Source: Lentzea guizhouensis (GTDB taxonomy: Bacteria > Actinomycetota > Actinomycetes > Mycobacteriales > Pseudonocardiaceae). From it: 64,000 nucleotides of DNA. A program made the position numbers and the translations under genes. The notes beneath the pieces are model-generated. The model was not told the origin of the DNA, made no database searches, and was given only the letters and a program-made list of their open reading frames with translations. Each line of letters opens with the position of its first letter. Positions within the stretch are counted from its first letter, which is position 1. Where the stretch lies: NCBI RefSeq assembly GCF_001701025.1, contig NZ_CP016793.1, forward strand, positions 1,550,001 through 1,614,000, in the 5' to 3' direction. Positions 55,221 to 63,332 of the stretch are shown here, one piece after another.

Positions 55221-55694
55221 GGAGAACTGGGCGCACGGATCGGCGCGCTCCCGCACAAGAGCCCTGACGTGGCGTCGCGGCAGGATCTGCTAGTGAGACT
55301 CAAAGAGACCCTGGAATCGCCGTGGAATCTCTCGTCGAGCGGGCTACTCACTGAGAAGTTTTTTTCACCCTTCCGCATCCCTGTCAATCATTCGCGATAC
55401 GGGCGCGCGAATTTTCCAATGTATCGAATAGACTCGACATCAAGTGTCAATTTCGTCACGCGATCCGATCGCCTCGCTTAACATCTGACTGTCCACTGAT
55501 GTCGCCATGTGACCGAAAACGCGCAAGTCTGCGCAATTTTTGCACTGTTTTGCGCACTGTCGCGGATTTGCATCCAAGTGCGCTCGATAGCGAAGCGGAG
55601 GCATGCTGACGCGGCGAAACTAATTGCCACTGCGCATACCTTACATTCCGCCAGGCAAAAAGACTATTTCGCAAACTTACTCAGGAGAAAACCC
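55221..55694. promoter_or_regulatory. intergenic region with repeated GCGCA motif
   Basis: About 470 bases, less G/C-rich than its surroundings. At 55521-55560 the motif GCGCA recurs (GCGCAAGTCT, GCGCAATTTT, TGCACTGTTT, TGCGCACTGT), including the near direct repeat TTTTTGCACTG and TTTTGCGCACTG. This is 135 bases before the secreted-protein gene and looks like a multi-site operator. Confidence 0.4.
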
Positions 55695-56153
55695 ATGAGA
55701 CTGCATCAAATCGCTGCCGTAGCAGGAGCAGTCCTGCTGACCACGCTTGTAGCACCGGCAGACGCCCATGCCGCCCGCATCGCCTGCGGAGGCGCCGTAT
55801 CGACCCAGAGCATTGGCGTACGAGGCTGCATCTCCGCCGAAAGGCACGAGTTCACCGAAATCCCATACCGGGAGATCACCGCTCACGCCGTCATCACCAA
55901 CGCTCGGACCCGCGCCTCCTATGTTGACTACGAGGCGTTCTTCCGGGTCCGCGAAGGTGGCAGCTGGATCAGGCTCGGCGGCGGCCGCACGATCGTCCGG
56001 GGCAAGTCCACGATCGGACCGATCGAGATCGGCGACACCGAGCGCATCTGCGCCCCTGTCAACGTCACAGCGGAGATCCGGGTGCATGTGAAGCCGGCAG
56101 GCGGGTCGTGGAGCAACTGGAGCGGAGCCATGACGAGGCAGTGTCAGACGTGA
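55695..56153 (+). CDS. secreted hypothetical protein
   Basis: A 152-residue exported protein: Sec signal IAAVAGAVLLTTLVAPADAHAA with cleavage after AHA. The mature domain has four Cys (IACGG, VRGCIS, ERICAP, TRQCQT), probably two disulfides, and beta strands (YVDYEAFFRVREGGSWIRLG). AGGAGAAA lies before the ATG. It resembles small secreted actinobacterial proteins of unknown function. A hairpin follows at 56169. Confidence 0.7.
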   Translation: MRLHQIAAVAGAVLLTTLVAPADAHAARIACGGAVSTQSIGVRGCISAERHEFTEIPYREITAHAVITNARTRASYVDYEAFFRVREGGSWIRLGGGRTIVRGKSTIGPIEIGDTERICAPVNVTAEIRVHVKPAGGSWSNWSGAMTRQCQT

Positions 56154-56168
56154 GTTAGGTAGGTGCTT

Positions 56169-56222
56169 CACAGTCGTAGCCACTCGATGGTCGCAGCGAT
56201 CACCACCGTGGCTACGACTGTG
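56169..56222 (+). terminator. hairpin terminator after the secreted-protein gene
   Basis: A 15-bp perfect stem: CACAGTCGTAGCCAC (56169-56183) against GTGGCTACGACTGTG (56208-56222), located 16 bases after the stop codon. Confidence 0.65.
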
Positions 56223-56399
56223 AGCACGCTAGCCCCCTGCACAGCCAGGCCAGGCTCAGCACACGCGACTCGACACCGTCGTGCGCTGAGCGCGTCGCCG
56301 CCGTGGCCCTCGCCCGACAACGGGACCTGTTGTCCGCGCCTGGGGGTCCGCCGAGCCTTTCCGGTGACTCGAGTCAGGGGGCTGAGCAGGAAGTCCGAC

Positions 56400-56723
56400 G
56401 CTGGACGGGTCACGATCGAGGCGCAGCCCGCACCAGGACGAATGCCTCAGGTGACCGTCCGTCGTCCACTGTCGGAACTCGACCTCGCCCACTAGAACCG
56501 GCTCGACCCAGCGTGCGTCGCGCGCGTGCTCTCGATACATGTCTAGGTCGTACGGGCTGGTGGAACGTCCCTGCGGGTCGAGCCTGCGCTGCAGGTCCAC
56601 GAGCGCCTCCCGTCCGAAGCCGGTCCTGACGTGGCCGACGTAGACCAACCGGCCTTCGTCATCATGGGCACCGAGAAGTTCGCCACTTCCGCGACCATGA
56701 TGCTCAAACGCGGCTACGCCTGA
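56400..56723 (-). pseudogene. C-terminal fragment of an ATP-dependent DNA ligase (LigD-type)
   Basis: On the minus strand the frame GELLGAHDDEGRLVYVGHVR, then TGFGREALVDLQRRLDP and RWVEPVLVGEVEFRQWTTDG, ending SSWCGLRLDRDP, closely resembles the C-terminal OB-fold domain of LigD-type ATP-dependent ligases. The catalytic adenylation domain with its KxDG motif is absent: upstream lies the CRISPR array. It is a truncated remnant. Its stop is not reached until 56256, after unrelated sequence. Confidence 0.75.
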
Positions 56724-56838
56724 CTCTCTCGGGCAGCTTCTCGGCACGCTCGTGACGATCATGCGATCCCCGCAACGGAGTGAGATGACCACGATCGACA
56801 CGACCCCCTTGGTGGAACGCGGAGCTGATCGCCGTGTT

Positions 56839-57110
56839 GTCGTCCCGCGTACGCGGGGGCGGTCCCAGCTCCGGCACTTCCTTGCCGAGGTAGAAACCGT
56901 CGTCCCTGCGCACGCGGGGTGATCCCCAGTTCGGTCAGCTCGTGTTCGACACGATGAAGTTGTCCCCGCGCACGCAGGGGTGGTCCGTACTCGGCTTCCA
57001 TCTCCCAGTCGAGGCCGATGTTGTCCCCGCGCACGCGGGGGTGGTCCCGCCAAGGAGATGACTGACGTCTTCGCCCGCGGGTCGTCCCCGTGCACGCGGG
57101 GGGTGGTCCC
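56839..57110 (+). CRISPR. CRISPR array, type I-E-like, five degenerate repeats
   Basis: Five repeats of 28-30 bp start at 56839, 56899, 56959, 57020 and 57081, spaced 60-61 bp apart, giving four unique spacers of about 32 bp. The best repeat reads GTTGTCCCCGCGCACGCGGG and GGTGGTCCC; it has the short palindrome (CCCCGCG and CGCGGGG) typical of type I-E repeats of actinobacteria. The outer repeats have one to four changes each (the first lacks a C and has GCGTACG). No cas gene lies in the window. The array adjoins the truncated ligase on the left and repeat element copy 4 on the right. Confidence 0.88.
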
Positions 57111-57178
57111 GGGGTCTGGTAGTCGACCAGCCAGCACGTGCAGTCCCGCGGTAGCTCGGCTTGAGAGGAACCGTCCGG

Positions 57179-57821
57179 CTTGGGGACGGGTCGAGCGACC
57201 CGTCCCCAAGCCGCTACTCGGGCGCAAATAGGCCGAACGATGACTCCACCACCAGGCTGCCAGAATAAAACCGCTGGTCAGCCCTGTTCCCATCCTTTGG
57301 TACTCCCGCCCGAAGTCCGGCCCTGTGCACAACGATCTCGCGCAGGTTGGTGCCCTGCCCGAAGTCCGGCCCTGTGCACAACGATCTCGCGCAGGTTGGT
57401 GCCCTGCCCGAAGTCCGGCCCTGTGCACAACGATCTCGCGCAGGTTGGTGCCCTGCCCGAAGTCCGGCCCTGTGCACAACGATCTCGCGCAGGTTGGTGC
57501 CCTGCCCGAAGTCCGGCCCTGTGCACAACGATCTCGCGCAGGTTGGTGCCCTGCCCGAAGTCCGGCCCTGTGCACAACGATCTCGCGCAGGTTGGTGCCC
57601 TGCCCGAAGTCCGGCCCTGTGCACAACGATCTCGCGCAGGTTGGTGCCCTGCCCGAAGTCCGGCCCTGTGCACAACGATCTCGCGCAGGTTGGTGCCCTG
57701 CCCGAAGTCCGGCCCTGTGCACAACGATCTCGCGCAGGTTGGTGCCCTGCCCGAAGTCCGGCCAGGGCGGCGGCACTTGCCAAATCAAGGGTAGAGAGCG
57801 GGAATGCCGCCGCCACTGGCC
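57179..57821 (+). repeat. composite repeat element copy 4, array of nine 49-bp units
   Basis: Opening hairpin 57179-57210, a perfect 14-bp stem (CTTGGGGACGGGTC against GACCCGTCCCCAAG) with loop GAGC. The conserved core follows (GACTCCACCACCAGGCTGCC, CCATCCTTTGGTACTCCCG), then nine apparently identical 49-bp units from 57309 to 57749 (start CCCGAAGTCCGGCCCTGTGC), a partial unit, and a closing hairpin ending TGCCGCCGCCACTGGCC at 57821. Units are uniform within this array but differ at several positions from those of copy 1. Confidence 0.9.
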
Positions 57822-57949
57822 TTCAACTAGAACCTCGACGCCGGACAAGTAAGCCTCAACGCAGGCCTGGCAAGCGACCGCATCGCGATTAGGCGTCCAG
57901 ACCACCATCACTGGACTTGCGGTAGAGACATGCAGTTGACGGCGTGCGC

Positions 57950-58738
57950 TCAGGAACTGGTCACCGAGTCAAGGAGGTTCTTGGCGATATCACGGAGTTT
58001 GATGTTCTCGTGTTGTGAGCGTTGCACGAGCATTGCGAAGGCTTCGTCGGCGGTGCAGGAGTGCACGGCCATCAGGATGCCTTTTGCCTGATCGATGACG
58101 GCCCGTGAGACGAGTGCCTGTTCCAGGCTGCTGATGTGGTCTCGTGAACGCTGCTGGCGTTGGGCGCAGGCGATCGTGGCCGACGCTGTGGTGGTAAACA
58201 GCCGCATAAGCCCTTCGTCGAAGGGGTCGAAGGCCGCGGCGGTGTAGCTGTAAATGTTGAGCGAGCCGAGGTGCTGCTCCTGCGTCGACTTCGAGGAGGG
58301 CAGCAGCACTGGCACGGACAGGTAGGCACGGATCGCGTGCTCCGCGGCGGCTGCCTCGAACTCCGGCCACTCGTCGAGGTGCTCACCAACGACTGCCCGC
58401 ACCGCGCGCTGGGTGCGCGCGGATTCGAAGCACGGGCCCCGGTTGGCGCTGTACTGCTTCTCGTCGACCTCGATCAGCCGGGGGTTCGTGGCGGCCGCGG
58501 TGCGCGGCTGCGCCAGATCCATCAGCGACACCGTCACCGCGTCTGCGTCCGGGATCGCCCCGCTCGTGGTATCAGCCAGCCGCTGCAATGCGGTGTCGAG
58601 CGGCTCCTCGTCGGTGAAGGAGTCCCGGAGCACCGTTAGCGCCTCGGCGGTCTCGTCGAGTCTGCTCAAAGCGTCGGGACGGTCGCCCGCGGCCAGCCCG
58701 GCCGGAGACGTCTCGGACGCGTGCGTGTCATCGGCCAT
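57950..58738 (-). CDS. GAF-ANTAR transcription antitermination regulator, copy B
   Basis: An intact 262-residue protein. Residues 45-190 form a GAF-type sensor domain (YSANRGPCFESARTQRAVRA, then LSVPVLLPSS and LGSLNIYSYTAAAFDPFDEG). Residues 200-258 are an ANTAR RNA-binding domain (SRAVIDQAKGILMAVHSCTA, then DEAFAMLVQRSQHENIKLRD). ANTAR proteins stabilise an antiterminator made of two small hairpins. The first 40 residues are disordered. It is the intact twin of 35512-36290. Confidence 0.93.
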   Translation of the reverse strand: MADDTHASETSPAGLAAGDRPDALSRLDETAEALTVLRDSFTDEEPLDTALQRLADTTSGAIPDADAVTVSLMDLAQPRTAAATNPRLIEVDEKQYSANRGPCFESARTQRAVRAVVGEHLDEWPEFEAAAAEHAIRAYLSVPVLLPSSKSTQEQHLGSLNIYSYTAAAFDPFDEGLMRLFTTTASATIACAQRQQRSRDHISSLEQALVSRAVIDQAKGILMAVHSCTADEAFAMLVQRSQHENIKLRDIAKNLLDSVTSS

Positions 58739-58854
58739 GCCGCGGCACCTCGTGGTTCAGAGGAACTGTCCACGGCGCCGCTGCTTGACGTCGTCAAGGC
58801 ATGGTACTCAGTGATCAAGACATGACCGCGACCGTCCAGCTTGCGCGGGCGAAC

Positions 58855-58907
58855 CGGGACCGGCGCGGGGAGCTGCAGAGTTTCAACTCTCCCGCGCCGG
58901 AACCGGC
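58855..58907 (-). promoter_or_regulatory. conserved hairpin upstream of GAF-ANTAR copy B
   Basis: Stem CCGGGACCGGCGCGGG against CCCGCGCCGGAACCGG (one mismatch, plus GAG/CTC pairing further in). The inner segment shares GAGCTGCAGAGTTTCAACT with copy A. It lies about 120 bases upstream of the ANTAR start on the minus strand. Confidence 0.55.
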
Positions 58908-59169
58908 CGGCCCGCCCGAAAGCGGCCTACCGTGTTCACGCATACGTGTACGGCGTCCCTTCAGTACCCAGGCGACGATGATCCAATCCTGCGCGGTTGA
59001 GTCCGACGCAGCGCTGCGCTCGATCCCGGTGGCTGTGCTGGCCGCCTAAGCCCTCGACCACCGAGGACTCCCGCCGTGCGGCAGGTCGGCGCGTCTTCAC
59101 CGGCGTGATCAAGCTTCCCCAGGAGTCGTCTGCTGGCGCCGGCCTTCCCCGTCGTGCCGATCGCGACGA

Positions 59170-59471
59170 TCAGGGTGGCGGTAGGGGGTGCTCTTCGGGC
59201 CCAAGGCGGGGCCGGGACCAGTCGGTGCGGTGGTGCTGGTTGGCGTCGGCGACGTTCCCGGTGGACCGCCCGCCACCATCGGGGTCGACGAGGTTGCCGC
59301 TTTCAGCGGCGGGAAGCCGGTGCCAGCCGAGCAGCCGTTGACGCACGGGTGGTTCATCTCCATCAGCACGAGCGCGCCGTCCGCGCCGGGCACCGGCTGC
59401 TGCCAGGTGACTGTGCCTGTGTCGATGCACAGGTCACAGCGGGGTTCGGGCTGCTGCACATCGATGAGCAT
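59170..59471 (-). pseudogene. small zinc-ribbon protein, copy B, frameshifted
   Basis: From the ATG at 59471 (MLIDVQQPEPRCDLCIDTG) the frame matches copy A through ITWQQPVPGADGALVLMEMN and CVNGCS, then breaks near 59325-59335 where one base is missing. The matching tail (GWHRLPAAESGNLVDPDGGG) continues in another frame and ends at 59170. Confidence 0.6.
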
Positions 59472-59557
59472 CCCTGATGCTTGTCCGTATGTCCGAATTT
59501 GATCACCTGGACGGGCGAACGGAACGCTCGATCGCACTACGCCTGTTCGTGAGGAAA

Positions 59558-59589
59558 GGTCCGGCGCGCCTGGGGGTGCGCGCCGGACC
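59558..59589. terminator. perfect GC palindrome, counterpart of 37048-37079
   Basis: GGTCCGGCGCGC and GCGCGCCGGACC form a perfect 12-bp stem with loop CTGGGGGT. In copy A the same structure follows the STAS gene; here no gene precedes it on the minus strand. Confidence 0.45.
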
Positions 59590-59684
59590 TCGTCCAGAAC
59601 ATCGCACGACCGACCGCGCTGTTACCCCGGTGCCCGGCGGCGGACTGCCGGGCGTCCCGATCAGGTGACGTGCTCGATCCGGTC

Positions 59685-60020
59685 ATGGCTGGAATGACTG
59701 ATCGTGTTCTCGGTGGTTTGGCGGAGCTCTATGGCATGGACGGCGAGGGCAGCACGCTTGAGGATCTGGTCCGCGAGCATGTGGGACCGGCTGTCGACGG
59801 CTACGACGTCGAGGCGATCAATTAGGACTATCGGGAGGCGGTGAACACGCGACTGAGAGACACCGGGATGAGCCTCGATGAGCACAGCGGCGGCGGCGCA
59901 GACGGTTTCATCGGCGACAACTTGCGCGAGCTTCTCTACGACGCGATGTTCACCGCGCAGCTCCCGTTGATCATCATGCGCTATCGCAGCTATCGCGCTA
60001 ACCAAAGCTCCCGCTCGTGA
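59685..60020 (+). pseudogene. small hypothetical gene with an in-frame TAG
   Basis: From the ATG at 59685 the frame reads MAGMTDRVLGGLAELYGMDG, then a TAG at 59823-59825 (after EAIN), then DYREAVNTRLRDTGMSLDEH and LLYDAMFTAQLPLIIMRYRS to a TGA at 60020. Both halves look like one 111-residue protein, so a CAG-to-TAG change is likely. The stop overlaps the next GTG (GTGA). Confidence 0.5.
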
Positions 60021-60160
60021 CGCCCGTCGACATCGGCGTGATCGCCTATACGGCGTGTCTGGCTCTCGCCGAGGTCGGCTACAGCTTCGCCTGGCACGAG
60101 TTGCAGGATCTGCTCAACCGTTACGGCTGGCCGTCGGAACTGCCGGGAGAGCCGCCGTAA
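60017..60160 (+). CDS. 47-residue hypothetical protein
   Basis: Starts with a GTG in a GTGA overlap and reads TPVDIGVIAYTACLALAEVG, then YSFAWHELQDLLNRYGWPSE. The coupling to the upstream frame and its helical character suggest a real small gene. Function unknown. Confidence 0.45.
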   Translation: MTPVDIGVIAYTACLALAEVGYSFAWHELQDLLNRYGWPSELPGEPP

Positions 60161-60761
60161 CCGCCGTGGCCACCCGAGTCGAACGCCTCCGCACCCGGAA
60201 GTGGATTTTCCAGCTAGCTCAGGATGAGGTCGTTGGGGGTTCGGCGGTGAGTCCGAATCCGAGTTCGCCGAGCCGTCAGCACAGGAGCCGAACCTTGTGA
60301 CGGCTAGGGGGATTTGACTGGTGGCGGGTAGTCATTTGGCCTGCGTCGAATGCTCAAAGCTGCGGCTCATCGTCGGCTGGTCGCGCCGTCCGCACGACGC
60401 GTTGCGTGACCCCGCACATCTCAGGTCGGGCACTGACGCCGCTCGAGCGCTACGCCGCGACGGTCGCCGTAGTCGGTTACCTGCAGTTGACGCTGACCGG
60501 CGGGGACTACCTGGAGCTGTTGCCGGCTGTCATGACCTAACTCGACACCGCTACAAAGCCCCGTGCCGCGGCAGATCAAGACACCACGGCCTTCACGAGC
60601 CGGTCAGCCTGCTTCCCAGATGCTGCTCTCCACCAACTTCGAGCAGATCGGACAGGTGTCCTGCCGAGCCAGCCGGACTGGGTGTGCCACGCCCGCAGTG
60701 CGAGTTCGTCGCGGCCCGCCCGGGACGTCGGACATACGACTGTCGGGCAAAGCAGGGAAGT
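60161..60761. other. region with a possible gene tail
   Basis: About 600 bases. One frame ends with RALTPLERYAATVAVVGYLQ, then LTLTGGDYLELLPAVMT at a TAA near 60540; it has coding character but no start or relative that I can name, so it is probably a fragment. Nothing else was recognised. Confidence 0.35.
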
Positions 60762-61529
60762 ATGCTGCCACATGAGACGCAACGCATGATCGATGAGGTC
60801 GTTTTCATCACCGGAGCCAGTTCCGGTATCGGCGCGGGTATCGCCGCGCGCTTTCACGCGCGCGGGGCGCGCGTCGTCATCTCTGGTCGGGACCGCCTAC
60901 GGTTGGAGGCGGTAGCGACTGCTCATCCCGGGATGTCAGCGATCGTCATGAACGTCGCCGACCCGGAGTCTGTCACCCAGGGGATGACGGAGCTGGCTGC
61001 GCAAGTCCCTCATCTCACGACTCTGATCAACAACGCGGGAATCCAGCGCACGCTCGACTTCTCCACCTCCGAACCGCCCAGACCGGCCGACGTCGAACCC
61101 GAGATCGCCACCAACTTCAGCGGACTTGTCAACGTCACCGCGGCTGCGCTCCCCCTGCTCCGTCTTGCCCCGCGCTCGCGTGTGGTCCACGTCGGCTCGG
61201 GCCTCGGGTTTGTGCCATTCGCGAAAGTTCCCGTCTACTCCGCGACGAAAGCCGCGGTCCACTCCTTCACCTTGAGCTTGCGACGGCAACTGGCAGGCTC
61301 GACTGTCACGGTGGTCGAGATAATCCCTCCGGTCGTCGACACACCACTACACCGAAACCTGCCATCGACGCCCCCCAGAGCCATGCCGTTGGACGCGTTC
61401 CTCGACCGGGTAATGCGAGGCTTGGACGCCGGTAAAGACGAGATTGCCATTGGACTGGGACGCGCATCGCAACTCGGGGCGCGACTAGCCCCGAAGCGTC
61501 TTTTTTCGCTCATCAACAGCGGTGAATGA
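60762..61529 (+). CDS. short-chain dehydrogenase/reductase (SDR)
   Basis: A 255-residue NAD(P)-dependent oxidoreductase of the classical SDR type: cofactor motif VFITGASSGIGAGIAARF, LINNAGIQR, the catalytic Ser in VVHVGSGLG and Tyr/Lys in PVYSATKAAVHSFTLSLR. It most resembles DltE-like SDRs. I start at the ATG at 60762 (GCAGGGAAG upstream); an ATG eight codons later is also possible. The longer upstream frame has no family resemblance. Confidence 0.9.
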   Translation: MLPHETQRMIDEVVFITGASSGIGAGIAARFHARGARVVISGRDRLRLEAVATAHPGMSAIVMNVADPESVTQGMTELAAQVPHLTTLINNAGIQRTLDFSTSEPPRPADVEPEIATNFSGLVNVTAAALPLLRLAPRSRVVHVGSGLGFVPFAKVPVYSATKAAVHSFTLSLRRQLAGSTVTVVEIIPPVVDTPLHRNLPSTPPRAMPLDAFLDRVMRGLDAGKDEIAIGLGRASQLGARLAPKRLFSLINSGE

Positions 61530-61644
61530 CGTTTTCGCAACACCAATCGCAGTTCTGCCACTTCTATGCTGGTCGCGCCGCCCGCTACAGCCACCACGAC
61601 AGCTTCACCGTGTTACGCCACAGCCTCCGCTTCGTCATCCCGCT

Positions 61645-62320
61645 GAACAGCCTGCGGCGGCCAACGAGCCGATCCGCATCGGCTACGCCCGCTGCTCCAC
61701 CGCCCAGCAGGATCTCGACATCCAGATCGAGGCGCTGACCCAAAGCCCAGTACCGCAAGGTGTTCTCCGAGAAGATCAGCAGCCGGATCAGGGCCGGCCC
61801 GAGTCCGAGGAGGCCCTCGCCCTGCCCTATGAGTTACGCCAGGCCGCACCGCACCAGCCTGTGATCCTCACCGTGCACGAGCCTAAACGCCACGCCCGCA
61901 ACGGCGCCGAGCTCATGGCTCTCGCAGCCAGCCTCGACGCCGCCGCCGTGCAGCTCGAACTGCTCGCCGGCCCCCTGGCCGGGATCTACGACCCTCATGG
62001 CGTCGGCTCGATGCCGTTCGCCGTGCTCACCAACGCCGCCCAACTCGACCGCAACTACATCCGCGAGAAGACCTCGAAGGGCCAGCACGCCGTCGCGGCC
62101 AAGGGCAACCACGGCGAACGTCCCAAAGTCACCGATAACGACTTGCTCATCGTCGCCCGCGCCCTACGCGACAAGAGCGTCCCGATACCCGAGATCGTCA
62201 CGAAGCTCACCATCAAGACCGGCAAGAACGCCGGCGAGCACCCCTAGGTCGCCTCGCTCTACCGCGCCCGGTCGACAACACCGCCTGAGCACATCACCCG
62301 CGCCTGACTGGCAGCCGACC
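61645..62320 (+). pseudogene. serine recombinase (resolvase-type), decayed
   Basis: The frame contains RIGYARCSTAQQDLDIQIEA with the catalytic Ser, then a segment that is out of frame (the other frame gives AQYRKVFSEKISSRI). It continues with the conserved middle (QPVILTVHEPKRHARNGAEL, then AAQLDRNYIREKTSKGQHAV) and VTDNDLLIVARALRDK. A TAG at 62245-62247 falls inside the usual HPSVASLYRA motif. Two frame breaks and a nonsense codon make it inactive. It probably mobilised or resolved an element here. Confidence 0.75.
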
Positions 62321-62373
62321 CGGTGACGGAGCGGCGCTTCGACTACTTCCGACCGCAAGCAGCTGACGGACCT

Positions 62374-62985
62374 TTATCGACAGCGCGGCGCTTCGATGTT
62401 GCAGAAACCTGGGTCGCGTGCACGGTCATTCGCTCGGACGTAAATGCCGACGTACCGGAAGTTCTGGTAGTGATCCCAGGTGTAGAAGAGAGCGCCGGAG
62501 CGCGAGTTCCACACCAGTCGTAGCGTGGGGTGACGTGCCGCGCCACGTGTCTGCAGCGCCGGAATGACGTCGTATTCGAAGAACTCGGTAGCTCCGGGAC
62601 CGGCCTGGAAACCGTTTCGTGCCATCCAGTTTCGCAGCTGGAAGTCGTTGTCGTAGTACCGCGCGCCGCCATAGCGCCAAGCCCGGTCGTAGCGGCCGGT
62701 TGTCGTGTTGTAGCGGGTTGTCTCCACCCACACGGCGCTGACGGGGAAGTTGTTGCGCATCCATGAGTTCGCCGCTGTGCGGCCGTCGCCGTCCATCTGC
62801 TGGGCGCTGCCGCTGGTGCCGTTCACCTGAGCGTTCGCGGTGACGGGCACGACGGCGGCGCCGAGACAGGCGCTCAGCGCGAGCACGGTAACCACCATCG
62901 AACGGCCGAGTTTACCGAAACCGCGGTGTCGCTCAAGTCCAGAATGTCGCACTTCGGACATCTTCCGTTCACTTACCTGAGACAT
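62374..62985 (-). CDS. secreted guanyl-specific ribonuclease-like protein
   Basis: A 203-residue exported protein; the ATG at 62985 has GGAG at good spacing. Signal: SMVVTVLALSACLGAAVVPV with cleavage near ANA-Q (residue 52). The C-terminal 45 residues align by eye with the catalytic part of RNase Sa/barnase-type enzymes: Glu137 in FFEYDVI, Arg156 in LRLV and His172 in YTWDHYQNF, the place of the DHYATF motif. The region before it is longer than in RNase Sa. Function as an extracellular RNase (competition or nutrient release) is inferred. No barstar-like inhibitor gene is adjacent. Confidence 0.6.
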   Translation of the reverse strand: MSQVSERKMSEVRHSGLERHRGFGKLGRSMVVTVLALSACLGAAVVPVTANAQVNGTSGSAQQMDGDGRTAANSWMRNNFPVSAVWVETTRYNTTTGRYDRAWRYGGARYYDNDFQLRNWMARNGFQAGPGATEFFEYDVIPALQTRGAARHPTLRLVWNSRSGALFYTWDHYQNFRYVGIYVRANDRARDPGFCNIEAPRCR

Positions 62986-63332
62986 GAAATCTCCAGAGGT
63001 CGAAAATATCTCGCGATATCTGTCCGCGTTGATCATCACGGTCGTATCACTTGTTTTCGGCGGCATCGTTCGCGATGACGAAACAAATGTAGGTACACCA
63101 GTGCTGGTGAATCAAGTCGGATCTGTGGCAACTTTCCGTCTGACGCAACGCGACAAGCCATGGGTAACGCTTCTTGACCGCCTTCTCCGTACGCGGGGCG
63201 ACCGGGACGATGCCCGCCTCGATCGGGTGGTCGCACTGGGATCGGCGCTTGGCGGACGCGGTCTTGGGCGGCTGACTTTCTAGAATGTCCGGCGAGGCGA
63301 GCGCAGTGCGATGAGCAGCGAGAGGGAGACCT
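62986..63332. promoter_or_regulatory. divergent intergenic region
   Basis: About 350 bases between the leftward RNase-like gene and the rightward regulator. It contains an A/T-rich patch near 63000-63110 that could hold promoters. No gene recognised. Confidence 0.4.

Larger units (their letters stand above)
57950..59630. repeat. segmental duplication, copy B (partner 35512-37110)
   Basis: Same gene and non-coding order as copy A, in direct orientation, about 22.4 kb away. Here the ANTAR gene is intact and the zinc-ribbon gene frameshifted, the opposite of copy A. Confidence 0.8.

Noticed and set aside
56256..57911. A 551-codon leftward frame through array 4, the CRISPR repeats and the ligase remnant
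   Set aside because: It crosses three unrelated non-coding or decayed features; only the ligase-like part has protein similarity.
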